Assembly: GCA_034509425.1 (NCBI GenBank)
Contig: JAVTVJ010000794.1
Span: forward strand, 558,001-622,000
DNA: 64,000 nucleotides
Direction: 5' to 3'
From: Eopsaltria australis
Lineage: Eukaryota; Chordata; Aves; Passeriformes; Petroicidae
The translations under genes were made by a program, and so were the position numbers. Positions 49,721 through 63,000 of the stretch are shown here, piece by piece. Each line of letters begins with the position of its first letter. The first letter of the stretch is position 1. The notes under the pieces are model-generated. The model was not told the DNA's origin. It ran no database searches and worked only from the letters and a program-made list of their open reading frames with translations.

Positions 49721-50526
49721 CAATGAGGGTAGTCATTAAAGATCTCTTATTGCATCCTTAATGCATTCATATTTCATGATATTCTGAGAGTCTGAGGCAG
49801 TACTGCTTTTGTATGTTTGGCATAACATCAAAACAGCCCACTTTGAAGTATTTTCCTATAGGTTTTACTGCTCATAAAAGAGAGACATTTCAGAAGTGTT
49901 GTTTCACAAACCATTTTAGGCTCTATTTTAAATTAGCTACCTTACCTGCTATTATAATTTTCTTAGATTCTGTGAGAAAGCAACAAGTGAGCAGGTTTTT
50001 TGATGAAAATCTGTTCCCACCTTTTTGATTAAACTGTATATGTTTAATGTTCTCTGTTGCTGCACTTTAATATGTATTTAATAAGACTCTTTAAAATCCA
50101 AGCCCCAAATCCTTATCTGCAGATCAATGGCCCAATGCACAAAGAGCCCTTGCATTACAGTTTGCTTTCCTCACTGCAGTAATGGTCTGTGGTCTCCTGA
50201 GGCAGCAGGCCCCCAATCTGACACTGAAGCTGCTAATATGAAGTAAAAGGTCCTGACTTGGCTCTATTTCTTGCTGTCTGCCATCACTTGCCATTGCTCC
50301 AGCTGGATGTCACAGGAAGCAGCTACATTTTCTTCTCCTTCTTCCTAAATATGGCCATAACCAGAGTGGTGGTGATGAAGACATCTCTGAGAAGGACAAA
50401 GGGAGCACACAAAATCTTCCAGCCTCTCTGCATAACAGGAGGTGAACAGTTGTGGGCCAGTTGAACAGGCTTAAAGTCTCCATGGGACTTCAAATTCGTC
50501 CCTCTGATGTAACAAATATATGTGTG

Positions 50527-50568
<42 letters not shown>

Positions 50569-52688
50569 CCTGGGGTGGAAATCACACCTGAGGATGAGTG
50601 TTTGCATAGGAATAGAGAAGCAGAAGTTGACATCTCAGGAAGCAAAGTCTTGATCATCTCTGACCTTTAAGTTCTTTTGAAACGTCACCAAAGAGATGAA
50701 CTATTTATCAACTGGGTGAATCCCTCTTCCTGCCTGCAAGTCCCTGGCTGTGTTGAGTTGGTCATCAGGGTGATAAGCAGATGATGCAGTTCTGGCTGCC
50801 CCTGGCAGTGGAGTTCCTGCATGTGGTTTCAATCCTATGGGAAAATAATAACTATTGTGAGCATCCCACACACATGCATACACAGGCATATCACAAGCGG
50901 CATGATGTCATGTTCAGTTCCTGCAAACTGTTACTGGTGCAGTGGATCCTCATATGCTGGACTGCAATAAATTCATTTTTCGTGTTAAAATGTCAAGGGA
51001 ATAAAACATGCTTTCTCTGATTAACAAAGAAACCAGATGTTCAATAATTATTGAAGTGCAGGCAAATTCAAAGCCAAATAAAGCAAGTATGTCTGGATAT
51101 AGTCTCTTCAAGATCTGTTTTCTCTCCCTTCAGTCTCTCTGCATGAAAAAATAAAAATCTTGCTGAGTGGTAACACAAAAGCTGATGATTAATTGTATAA
51201 TTTTCTCTCTGGGGTATTTAATTTCTGGGAATCATGTCACACATAGCCCTCACTGGGCTATAAGCATTTTCCATATGCTGTAAAATATTATAAAGATTTC
51301 TCCCTGCATTGAACCCCTCTTATGATCTAAATAATGTCAAGGGCCCAATTGTGCTTCCTTATGTAGAATTTAAGCACCATATTTTAAAGACATTATTAAC
51401 TACTTTTTCAACATGAAAGTCAGAGACTAATGAAGGACATGGCAAGTGTACTCATGATGACATTGAATGGGTTATAGTTTTCAGTGAAGATTTTTTAATT
51501 AAATTTTTGAGATGTGCGAGTGTTTGGTGAACATTGTGCTTATTTGTATATGCAAACATGGTTAACTGGGCTTCCACAAGCAGAGAATTTCTTAAATATG
51601 TAGTTTTGTATAGGCCTTATAGAACAATTAGTTCTTCTGTTCAGTAGTCAACCCAAAGCAAGCAAGTTCCTCAGGATACCAGTTTGTGCCTTTTAAAGTA
51701 TGAAAACATATTCACCTTTCTAAGTCTAGAAGCCTTTCCAGAAAGAAAATTCAGCCAGATTATCGGTTTTGGGGTATGCAACAGGTGAGTCCTTTATGAT
51801 GTTTTAGGATATACCTTTCTTGGCATGCTTCTTGAGGATGCACTGCACGCTGCAATGCATAGAGGTGCATACACATTGCACAGCACTACTCTAACGAAAG
51901 GTGCTTATTTTAAACTAGAAATACTTTCTTCTTGTGAGCTTGGTTTTCACCTGGTTTCATTTTGTTGGCTTTGCCCCTAAAGGACAATTTAGGAACACAA
52001 GTAATGTACAGAAGATTTGCAGGATGTAGACTTCAGAAAGCAGCAAGACTAATATCTACTGATGTTAAGCATTCACTTCTTAATAATGAAGACTTCAAAT
52101 CATACACTACTGACACACTTGAATTTAGTCACTTGGCTGAACAGAAGATAGGGATAATTTCCTTTATTCTTTTGTTCATTATATTAACTTTGATCTCAAT
52201 ATATGGGCAATTCTCATTACACCACACTTTCCTTACATATGAACTCTCTACATAAGTCATGCATATATTTTAGGCTATTCACTCTGTTTACCATCAAAGA
52301 AAAGGGACTGTGCAGCTGGATATGGATACTTTTATCCTAAAGGAGGTCAGGACAAACTGTGCTTTCCTTTGTTTATCACAACTGAAATCTCATCGCAAAT
52401 TATTTTTCATTAATCTCAAATCCAAAATATATTGCAGCAGAAGTAAAAGCCAAGCTGATATCTTTGATGGATCTCCATTCTTAAATAAAGTACAGATATT
52501 TTCATTTTACAGCTCCATACCCCTTCTCAACTTGCAGAGATGAACTGTTTTTTCCAAGTTTTGAGGAAGGAAGAGAGTTGCAGGCGTATCACTCACAAGC
52601 TGGAACAAAGATTGACCAAACTCAGGAGTCCCAGTTTTGGGGCATTAAGGATGTGCTTTCTCCCTGTGTGCATCTTTATATGGTGCTA

Positions 52689-52690
<2 letters not shown>
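49721..52690. other. Intergenic, no gene supported
   Basis: AT-rich unique sequence around a TA microsatellite. A donor-like GCAG|GTAAGG occurs on the minus strand near 49945, but no partner exon can be shown. Confidence 0.55.
50533..50563. repeat. (TA)n microsatellite
   Basis: About 31 bases of pure AT/TA dinucleotide flanked by TG/CA-type steps on both sides (TGTGTGTATATA and ATACACACC). The whole is self-complementary and may form a cruciform. Confidence 0.95.

Positions 52691-52731
<41 letters not shown>
52691..52731. repeat. (CAG)n trinucleotide repeat, about 13 units
   Basis: A 41-base uninterrupted AGC/CAG run. The frame that would read it as polyglutamine (CAG) or another homopolymer is not part of any convincing ORF, so it is probably non-coding. 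Confidence 0.97.
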
Positions 52732-52732
<1 letters not shown>

Positions 52733-53689
52733 GTCAGTATAGCTGTGATTACTCTTCCATACTGGCTATCACTCTGCCTCAGTGCTTGTTTTTGGTACAC
52801 AGCAAATTTTCACTGCAGCTAGGCCATCCCCATCTCTAGAGACACTCTTTTGTCCTAGCTGGCTTAGTGTAGAGCAGGTTCTGCAGGAAAGGCACTGGCC
52901 AGGGATGCAGTGACCAGAGCTGACTGCAAGGCATGGATGTGTGTAGAGACCCAATCTGGCTTCCACCCTGATGCAGAAAGGACAGGAGCACATGCTGTTC
53001 CTTCCCAGCATGACCCTCCTCTGCTGTTACTCTTCTCTTGTCTCCAACCTTCTTCTTCATCTAGCCAGTTTCTGTCTCCAGCCCTTAATTCTGTCACCCA
53101 GTTCCCAAGGTGGGACTTGGAGACCTGATATAACCTAGGGCAGGCATGGTTAAGACCACAAGTAAAAGTGTGTAGAGCTTCAAGCTAGATCATGCATGGT
53201 AGTAAGCAATATCTTCAGCAAAAAGTGACGACATGTGCTAGGAGCTACCAAGCACAAGTAAATTGTAGATCTGAAAGGTCTGTAGCTTTGCCAAAAAGTC
53301 ACAGGGTTCACACAAAGCATTTCTGCCTCACCTCATCAAAAACTCAAGTGATGCTCTCAGGCTTCCAGAGTTAAACACTTCAAGAGAACATGCCAGTAAC
53401 AGCACAATTACATTTGGATACACTCAAACCCGTTTCCCTCATACCAAGACTTCTAGGAGTAAAAATGGCCCGGGGTGAGGTAAAGTCCATAGCTTGGAAA
53501 ATTTCAGCTCGACATTTAAAGTTTGACAAAACTCTCTGCAACAGAAAAGGGATACCTCTGCCAAGTCATGCATCTGAAATAATTAATCCATGGAAAAACA
53601 ACCTCAGGAGCTGCTGGATGCCCGTGGAAGCACCACACGGCCGTTTCAGTACCCAACACGCTACTCCCCTGGGAAAGTATGAAGAGATT

Positions 53690-53995
53690 AGGCGGGCAGC
53701 CAGAATTCGGGCAGAAACCGCAGCAGGGTTAACACACCCTTTCCTGTTTCCCCCGTGCTCCCCGCGGGAGCAGCGGGCGGCGCGGGCGCTGCCTGCGGCC
53801 AGCAGAGGTCGGGGCGCGGCAGCGCAGCCCCGCCGAGCGCCCGTGCGGCTCCGGGCAGCCCGAGCTGCTCCGTGGGGCGACACCGCTCCCGCAGGGGTGT
53901 CCGGCCTGCCGAGCGACCCCTCTGCCCCCCGGGGGCCCGAGGAGGGGTTCGTGCTCTGCTTCCTATCCAAGGCTCTCTGCGGATCTCAGCTGAGC
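53690..53995. promoter_or_regulatory. Orphan CpG island, possible promoter
   Basis: I count well over thirty CpGs in about 300 bases, with many GCGC/CGCG and CCGCC-type words, far above the rest of the window. It resembles a vertebrate CpG-island promoter. No known gene starts here that I can recognise. The longest open frames in the window cross it on both strands (227 codons plus, 134 minus), but their peptides are Ala/Arg/Pro-rich products of GC composition. A fair donor, GAG|GTGAGG, lies about 360 bases downstream on the minus strand (53331-53326), which would suit a minus-strand non-coding transcript. Strand is not established. Confidence 0.6.
53799..53812 (+). promoter_or_regulatory. 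CTCF-like site in CpG island
   Basis: CCAGCAGAGGTCGG agrees with the CTCF core (CCASYAGRKGGC type) except for the TC after GG. CTCF binding at an unmethylated island could mark a domain boundary. It is a motif match only. Confidence 0.3.
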
Positions 53996-56900
53996 CCCTA
54001 CGAACAGTGGCAGTCTCTGCCATGGGCAGCCTCCAAAATCTTGCCAGAGAAGGGAAGCAGAGAGGTGAAGTAACTTTCCCAGTGTCATTCAGTAGGTTAG
54101 TCGAGGAATGTCGCGTTTTCTGACCCCCACGTTTAGGAAACTTGTTTTTCTGTGTGTCTGAGGGGTTCAGAAAGATTCGAGGCGAATTCTACAGTGATAC
54201 TACATTTGGCTGATGGTACATCTTCACCCATTTTAGGTTGACAGGCCTCCACTTCAAATATAAATCTGTCACAAATCCAGTGCAATGGCTCTTTCCCTCT
54301 TTCCTAACAGTCTCTTGCTGTTCAGGAATATTCCCTTATTGCTACGTTCCTTACATTGGGCAGTTGTTTGCTGTAAAGTCTCTCACCTCATTTAGCTATG
54401 CTGTGCACAAAAGCAGAGGGATGCCATAATGTCTGAGACAATTAATTTAAAAGATACAGAACAATATTCTGCAAAGCTGTTTTCAACATGTGAGGAACAC
54501 CCTTACCCTGAATCATTTACATTATATTTCTTCCAATACCTGTTAAATTTCAGGTTATTTCTGACCGCTCTCTGTTCTGACTAGAGACAAGTTTTGTGCT
54601 TTGAATTTTAAGTTAGCCAATCTAGTACAGCATTTTCACTGTCAGAAGATTTTTTTGTCCCTAATTTTTGATTGTTGATTCCTAGGCAAAGGAAAGTATT
54701 ATGTAGATCTTTCTTTTCTTTTTGAGTTTTACTGGGTGTTCATTTAGATATATTCATAAAACAGATCATAAAATAGATACCCAGTTACATAAATTGCACC
54801 CCATTGTAGCTGGGCTCTCTTACTCCATATTTACAGGATACACTGATATAGGCTGCAATAAGAGTCTTAAAAAGAAGTAATGTGTTAAGAAAAACATGGA
54901 AAAATTATTTTATATTCCTGATTTAAAAGATACTGAAAGTAAAATTATTTAAATGCAGGCTTTTCACACTCAGGATGAGATCCAGCCACATAACCTTCAG
55001 AAGTCTTGTACAGCTTTTGTATATTGGAGAGAAAATAGAGAAGAAACTTGATCCTAGTCTATAATTGACTGCGGTGGGAGAAAATACTTGAATCCAGCAG
55101 GATCTGTAATCAAGTAAAGCAACAAACTGTGCCTGAGGACTCAGAGGTCACTCTGGAGAAACTAGAAACTAAAGGATGCTTGTAGAATCAGAAATGTCTG
55201 CCTGCTGGACCAGCATATCAAGGGGTGTAGTTCTGTGGAAAGCAGGCAGTTTTCAAAACATCTGTTTCTGCTGGGAGTGTGCAGGGGACATCATGGTGGA
55301 GCTCTGGAGCTGATGCTCAGCACTCATCATCTGGACTCTGCAGATCCTCATGGAAGGTGCTGTGACACCCAGCATGGGCCCTTGGATGCCACATGAGCAC
55401 AGGCTGTGCCTCTTTTTCCAGCAGAAGCCTGGGTGGGAACGCCCAAAGGTGAACTTAACGAACAGGAAGCAAGAAAACATGTGGAATTAATCAGTTCCAG
55501 TGAACTGGCATTTTCTCATTAAAATGTGTTCAGTCAGGCCCATGAAGTGGAGAATTGCTGCCCTCCCTAAAGTTATATCCTGGTTCTCACACAGCCAGTT
55601 TATTCAGGAAAGAAAACTGGATGATGTATCCTCCCAACTTCCACATGAATTCCTGCTGCTTGTTTACCTTTGTGGCAAGTCAGGATGGTTTTTTGACTTC
55701 ATTAGAAAGCAAGAAGTAGCTCTACAATTTTCAGTGACCCATGCTCAAATATGCTTTGCAAAAGCTTAGTTGTGAAAATATCAGTAAGATTTTGTGTTGA
55801 AAGTAGCAAGTTATTCTCTCCAGTTATACTCTCCAGCAGCTGTATCACTTCTTCAGCAGCTGTATAATTTAAATAAGCTTTTAGCACACTTTCTGCATGC
55901 AGAGTTAAATATCCAGGTCAGATATTTGCTGGTTTGACCCTTTACTTCAGTGAAAAGAGAACATATTTGTATGTTATTAATCCTCACACATTTTGCTATC
56001 AAAATCAGTAAAGAAAACAAGAAAAACTGTGGGTGCAAAATAGCTGGATTAATGGTGGTCAGATGGTGACTTGAGTTAGTGGAAGTGCACCAATAAAATA
56101 CAGCAGTTCAGAAGGAGAATTTCCACAGGAGAAGACCAGAACTTATTTTCCAACAAGTGCAACATATGAAGTAAAATTGAAATAAGGGAGCCACAAACTG
56201 CTAAGGAAGAAAATACTACTTTGAAAGATCTGAATGATACAAAGAGATATGTTTCAAACAGATTTGAATCTTGTTTTTTGAACTTATTTTTCTTGTTTAT
56301 TACAATCTCCTTTTCTCCTAAGTTTATGTTAGGCTAATGTGAAAGTAATCTGTGCCATGTTTCTATTCCAAACAGCAGTATAAACCCGAAAGTTTGCAGC
56401 CAAGGCATCTCATACATCACTGAATCATAGAATAGTGAAGGGAAAGGATCTTGTTGCAGAATATGGCTGAGAGGGAATAGAGTTGCTTCTAATGCTGAGG
56501 CTGCAGGACAATGTGGGCGGCAATTATCCCTGTGTTCCCATTCCCTAAGCAAACCATTTTCCCAGAATGGCCAAATGTGGAAGTCCTGAGGTTACACCAC
56601 CTGGATCAGCAGCTCTGTGGGCACATCTGACTTTGGTTTACAAGGGCATGTTGGGGGAATCCTGCAGCAATTTCTCCTCATTTGTGTGGGAGGGGAAGTC
56701 TCGTATTTCAGGATGCCAGCATTCTGTCCTTCATTGGCACAAGCCCAGCAGGGCCTACCTGACACTCCATGCTCTCTGGAATGGCCTTATTGTGAGCTGC
56801 AGAAGTCCAAAATACACCCTAAGACCCCTTGGGCTTCAGTCTCCCCTGAATGCTCTGGATGCCTTTCAGACTTGTTCACTCAGCCAGACAGCTGAGTCCT

Positions 56901-59900
56901 CCATGTGACACAGTAGGGGCAAGGTGCACTCCAGATTTGTAGCATTCATGGGCAAATGAGCACCTGATTCTTTCTCTGCCCTGCTCTACATCACTGTGTT
57001 TTATGCCACCAACTCTAGTGGCTTCTGTATAAATCACTATCATGCCTTTATCAAGTCTCTTTGCTTTCATGGCTTCCAACTTTTCCCATTTTTGTGTTAG
57101 CCAATACTGGTAAGTGTCAGTCCCATGTGAGTACATTTATGCCTCAATTGCATCAATGTCACCAAAACATCATTAGCATTGTATTGAGAACTTTGTAAAT
57201 CCCAGGCCTCACTGAGATTGACGGAAATTAAATGTTACTTTGGGGTATTCATCATAGCTACATTAGTGTCAGACTTGTGTAAAACATGTCAAAGCACAGC
57301 CTGTGATTTTACACAGACCTGTATAAGCAATTTCTAATAGTTTTCTGCTGTGAGCTCAGCTGATACAGTAAAATCTCTTCTGGCTGAAAAAACTCTTGAG
57401 AAATGCTTTGTGTTTCCAGATAGGCACCTTCAGCACCAGTAGCTGCCTCAGTGCCTGTAGAGCTCAGCAGAAGTGGCAGTGCTGCCTCTGAGCACTGAGC
57501 TGTGCAGTCCTGTTGAAACTGTGTTTGTTTTCAAATGTCTGTGCTTAGCAGTTACTGGGCAGTTTGCTTGGAGAAAATAAAACCTAGGAGCTGGCAAATG
57601 AAAGGTCAGCATCTGAGGTGCTGTTTCTGATAGGACACATCCGTTCTGCCATATCAGTTGTGCATACCTACAAGCTGGGCTGTTATCTGGAGAGGCAATC
57701 TGTTCCTTTAGCTATGATCCTCACTCTTTAGTGGTGAGCTGTCTTGGCTTCTCTTTAAGGTAATTGGCAACGTGTCTGCTTTTTATTTTGACCAGAGTTC
57801 AAACATCTGTTTCTGACAACTATAGTGAAAGTAAAAACATAATCACATTCACAACCACAAACTGTGTGATGAAAAAGTCACATGAAGTTTTCTCTGCAAG
57901 GCATTTAGCCCTTATGTGCTGCTTTAACTGCTAAGCTGCACTTACATATACAGCTAAGAGCAAGCCCTCTTGTCATGCATTTGTGCACAAACATCCCACA
58001 TTGCCTCCTGTAACAACAGCCACATTATGCTTCCTTGCACAAAACCAGCTGTCAGTTTAGATTTCCTTAATCCTGCCAGATTCCAACTCAGCCAGCTAAC
58101 AACCATTATCTATGGGAAACCCTTCTGCGAAATAAAGCAATGTCCTTACAGAAATGACATGTCATAAAAATTAGTTTGGTCACCAATCCAACAAAATACT
58201 TTGTTTAAGTTTGAAAACTACGGACTGGTGGTATCATGTTCCCTGGTGCTATAGATCTCAGAAATGATGAGCAGGACAGCACAGTTAACAGCACGCAGGG
58301 CCAGATCCCTGCTTGCCCTAATTATATAACACACTTAAACACTGCAATTGTATTTTGCAAGTTGCTGCTATGTAGACAGTGTACACATAGGGCACAATAC
58401 TCTCCAGCATAACCTTTCCAAACTCTGTCAGTGTAAACAAAGAATGAGGATTTTGACAGCATTAGGATGGCTCTCATTTGAGAGCAGCCTGCTCTCACCA
58501 GTGGAAGGGTTAAAGGGGACAAGTGTTCCCCATAAGGACATGGTAAAGGTTTTGATGGGCTCCTCTGTGGAAGGCTAAGGAGAAGACAAATGGGAAGTGC
58601 ATACTACAGAAATTATTCCTGCCTGTAGTAAACAGGAGACAGAGGAAAACCAGGCCATGTCTCATGACCCTGGACACAGAATACCATTTGGATCAGATTG
58701 ATGAGTGACCCTGAGCATCTCCAAGGGAGTGGTCCTCAGCCTTCTTAGCCTGCAGTGGACTCTACAAATCCTTTATGCTTCCCCATGCACCTGGCTCACT
58801 GGGCAGGAAGAGAGAGCAAGGCTGTGTGCATGCTCTGCCCATAAAGACCACACCTTATCAGGTGAGAAGGGGAAGCTGTCTCTAACTCAAGTCAAACAGT
58901 TCAAAGGCAATGCCACTGCCAGATCTATGAACACATGACACTTTGATGAGCATTGCAGCTTCTCAGTGCACCATGTGGTGAAAGCTGAACATTTCTCTAG
59001 ATTTTTCTGTTTTGTCATTGTTTTTGTGCATTTGTATCATAAATGGTATGCAGAGTTGCTAACCACAGTCAATTTAAAGCCAGGTGTAAGTGTCCAATAT
59101 ATCAGTAGATTGTCTTAAAAAGAAAATTCAAAGGTGGGATTTTTTAGTTATATTGTAGTAATCATTAAAAGCAGTTAAGGCCATGTTTTCCCTCAACAGA
59201 AATAAGAGAGAAATCTCCTTTTGTTTCCAATGAAAGTTTAGACCTTTCTCTGTTTACAAGATTTGGGGTCAGGTACTTTCAGAAATAAAATCGTTATGTA
59301 CAACTGGACTCGTGATAAAATACCAAGATATCCCAATCCATACATAATCTGGTAATTCTTCTACATCCTGACCATCAGAGACTGTAAAGTTTTTAGTATG
59401 TTTGAATGTGAACCTCTTCATGACATTTCAAGCCATGCTCCAGATCTGGTTTTCGGTTCACAAAGTAGAGTACAGCCCACAGCTGTGCTGTAACCACACA
59501 AATGAAAACATGCACTTCCTTTTTTGGGAGCAATATCATGTATTTTTGAAGATATCTTTTATGTGGATAGGGGAGAGGGGCTAGTATTTCTTCCAATAAA
59601 TGCACTAACCAGCATATTACGAGCTTTTCTTCAATATTTTCCTTTTCTAAGTGAAAATTGTGCTTCTTTATTAATAGTTATTTCCAACCTAATTATTTTG
59701 GTTCTCTGGACTTCAAACAGCTATTTAGAGTGGAAAAAAACCAAAACCACTGTGGTCTGTTCCCTGTAGGTTGATGGAGACCTCTAGGCAATCAAAATAA
59801 TCAGAGCACTGTCTCAGGGTCAGCCTGATCCCTGCAGAGATCTCTGCAGAGGCTGTAGTTGAGCTCTTCTCATCATGTTTGAAAGCTGTGCATGTTTTAT

Positions 59901-60034
59901 GTTAAAGGTGACAAGCACAAGCATGCAAGAATCCAAAGCATGCCAGAAAGGTGTTTTAACAGGACAGCAGTGCAAACCTGTTTTCAAAACTCAGTATTAA
60001 ATCACATGTAGCAGCTTTATTTTTGGAAACAGGG
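53996..60034. other. Intergenic, no gene supported
   Basis: Unique AT-rich sequence. Short frames occur on both strands (for example 113 codons at 56567-56908), none recognisable. A weak CR1-like word near 56421 was not accepted as a repeat. Confidence 0.55.
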
Positions 60035-60062
60035 AAAAAAAAAAAAAAAAAAAAAAAAAAAA
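60035..60062. repeat. Poly-A tract, 28 A
   Basis: Twenty-eight uninterrupted A residues. No processed gene copy or target duplication is visible beside it, and avian CR1 machinery does not normally make poly-A tailed copies, so it is more likely a mononucleotide microsatellite. Confidence 0.95.
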
Positions 60063-63000
60063 GAAACTCCAAACAGCAAAAAAAGCTCCCCAAAGCATTG
60101 TTTCTAGACTGAGAGCAAACAAGAAAAAGGATGGTCTCATGCTAAAATGCTGAGAGAAAAGTTGGGGGTACAAATCTGTTTCTGTTAGAGACCTCCAATG
60201 TGATTTTATGGTAATGTCTGTGCTTACATTTCTTCTTCTGCTGAAGGGAGACAGCAGTACACCCTTTTTGGACCCCCTTATCTGTCCAGTCAATTTAGAC
60301 TTAAGTGCTTAGTGGCAGACACTCTCTCCTCAGTGGCAGAGCAGCGTCCTGCACAATGAAACCCTAATCTCTGCCAAAGCCCAGCGATGCTGCGACAGCA
60401 GTAGTAAGAATGAAGCAGAAAGTGCAGCATTTAAAGGCAGCAGGAGAACATGGTTAGGCAAGATCACCAAAGACTAAACCTTTCTGACTGAGTAATTTCA
60501 GAGTGATGATGGGTGAGCAGTGTACATAGTCTGATTAATTTCAAAGCAAAGATGGCTTTAGAAATCCCACTGCTTATGGGCATTGGCAGGGCTCCTGCAT
60601 CCACTCTGATGGATGAAAGACTTCAAATTCCTATGCATGGTTCTTAAAACCTCAGTATGTGCATGCATTATGAGAGAAAGTCTGTGAGAATTGTAGAATT
60701 TTCAGTTGAACACCCAAATGCCAAGAAACAGCAGCAGAACTGTAATTCAGCCCCCATCCTGTGTGCCATGGTAGTGTCTGAGCACTGCTATTTTGTGGTA
60801 TAGTCCCTCCCTCGTTTAGTGCAGATGTTGCATAGTGGTTGAATAGTGCTAATTGCAACTGCTGCCATGGGAAAGATTTTGGAAAGAGTGCTTTTACTGC
60901 CATGCTATGCTAGGGTCAAGCCTACTACAGTTCAGAAATAAAGGTTCTCCCTGTTAGGAAGTTTAAGGAAAAGGACACAGACCTAAAAATCCTGATTATT
61001 TTGGAGAACTCTTCTATAAAAAGGCCAGGCATGAAGGGAAAGGCAGTGTTGGATGTGAAAGAAGTTAAGGAGCTCTGGTGGCTGGATATATCCAGTGGGT
61101 AAAGAAGCCTGTTGGGAGATGGAGCCAAAAGGGCCTGGTTCCACCATGCCATAAGACCCACCATCACTTCTGGAAGCTTGCAATGGGCAGAACAAGAGGT
61201 GCGGGAGAGAAGAGACGGCCTCATGGTCAGGGTAATTTAAATACTGCCCTGGAGAACTGGATTTTGTCCATGATCATGCCACAGAATTTGAATTGCTAGG
61301 AAAACCACTTAAAACACGGAAACTCTCTCTAGGTTGCTCTTTCTCTCTGTTTCCTGAGACATCTGGGTCTAATTTGCAGAAGGCCATAGAAGATGCTGTA
61401 GCAACTCAAGGCAGTGGAACTGCCACTGCGTCTGCACCTCACTGTCCCCAGCCCACCTCACTGTGCCAGGGTGCCCCAGCCATGAGCAAGAGATCAGCCC
61501 CTTCCACCAGTGTGGCAGGGCTCAATGACTCAACTCTTGTTGAGATGTTGAGATGAAGGTGTCAGCACCACAGCAGTGAATGAGTGAGCCTGTTGTGAGA
61601 GCAGCACTTGGACACTGTGCCAGGGATGCCTCTGTACCACAGGGCTGCACGTTGAAGCAGTGAGGTGTAATACAGCCATTCATTCCACAGGCAGTGTCCT
61701 TCCTCTGCACTGAATGGGCACAGGGGCCCCACGGGGAACAGCCGCTTCAGTGTTCTTGTAACATGTGTCTGGCACAGACACTAATGTCTCTGCCTTCTGG
61801 GTGCTTTCTTTGCCATTTGGTTATTAATAACCTTGTCCATAATAAAATACAAACTCATTTTCTGGTATGAGAATTATCACTGATTCAGGGACATTCAGTC
61901 CCACACAGAGTGCACTGGATTGATGTTCAGAGAGTGCAGGCTCTTGCTGGCATTTCTGTGGTCAGAGTAGTTCTCTACCACCTCTCTGTACATCTGCTTT
62001 CCCATATGGAAAGCATTGTAACGGTCTTGAAATTACTTGGTTTGTGGTTGTGGGGCCTGTTTTAATGACATGTATTAAAATACCTGTCAATTCCTGCTCA
62101 CGTCCCAATGGACTTGACCAGATTGGATTTCCATAGCAACAAGCTGAAGAAGCTGGAAGTAGATCTGTAGAGGTGGAACACTGCAAAAGCCCTAGAAGCT
62201 CAGAGTGGCTTATTCTATTTTCTTGCAAAACCAAGAAGGTAGTACTGTGCAATATGGGCAAAGGGTGCTTATAGCTAATTCAGCTCAGGACAAGTGGAAC
62301 TAGAAAATGTAAAAGTTGGCTTTGCTTTTTTTTTTTTCCACCTAAGACTCTTGCATTGAAAGGTTTGTCTAAATACTAAAAAAGCAGGAATGTCATGAAC
62401 AGTAATAAAGAAACTTAATTTTATGGAAACATTATACAGCAGTGTGGGTAAGAACAATGTCAGGCAAATAGCTGTTGATTTTTCTTGTGAGTTTAAGCAC
62501 CTTCAAAGCCCTGAATGGGCTGGTCAGGAGCCAAAAAAATGACACTGTATGACAAGTGAGGAGAGCAAAACTAGCCAGGGGTGTGGGATGGATCTGCTTT
62601 GCTTCTGCTGACAGAATGGAAAGATCTGTTTTATGAAGTGTTCTAGTAATGACTGTTGGTTTATTTTTTCCTCTTCAATTAAGGCAGAGGTGTGTCCTTC
62701 GTTTCCCTTGGTATCAGTGTGGCAGTCTTACAAACACCCCAAGTGTACTCTGGTCTCCCACTGATGGAACTTCTGCTCAGGGGTCAGTGTCATCTGCAAA
62801 AGCGCAGCCTCTTGCTTGAGGGAGCATAGAGAATTTATCATTATCCAAATCCTGCAAGCAAAGAAGCTGAATTTTAAACAAGCATTTCCTGTACAGACTT
62901 CTGACATTTCTTTCCTTTGTGCTTGCATTTCTCTAGAAGTATTGCATGTGGACACAGAAGCAATTGTCCCTACTTATTTTGCAACATGATCCGTCTAGAA

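Noticed and set aside
53390..54073. 227-codon plus-strand frame, the longest in the window
   Set aside because: It is open mainly because the CpG island lacks TA-containing stop codons. The peptide is Ala/Arg/Pro-rich across the island, an opposite-strand frame is also open, and there is no domain or promoter arrangement to support it.
56421..56470. Possible CR1 3' end (TGAATCATAGAATAGTGAAGG)
   Set aside because: Only about 20 bases resemble the CR1 terminus; the following sequence does not align with the family.
60035..60062. Poly-A tail of a processed pseudogene
   Set aside because: No gene-like sequence precedes it on either strand and no target duplication is visible.
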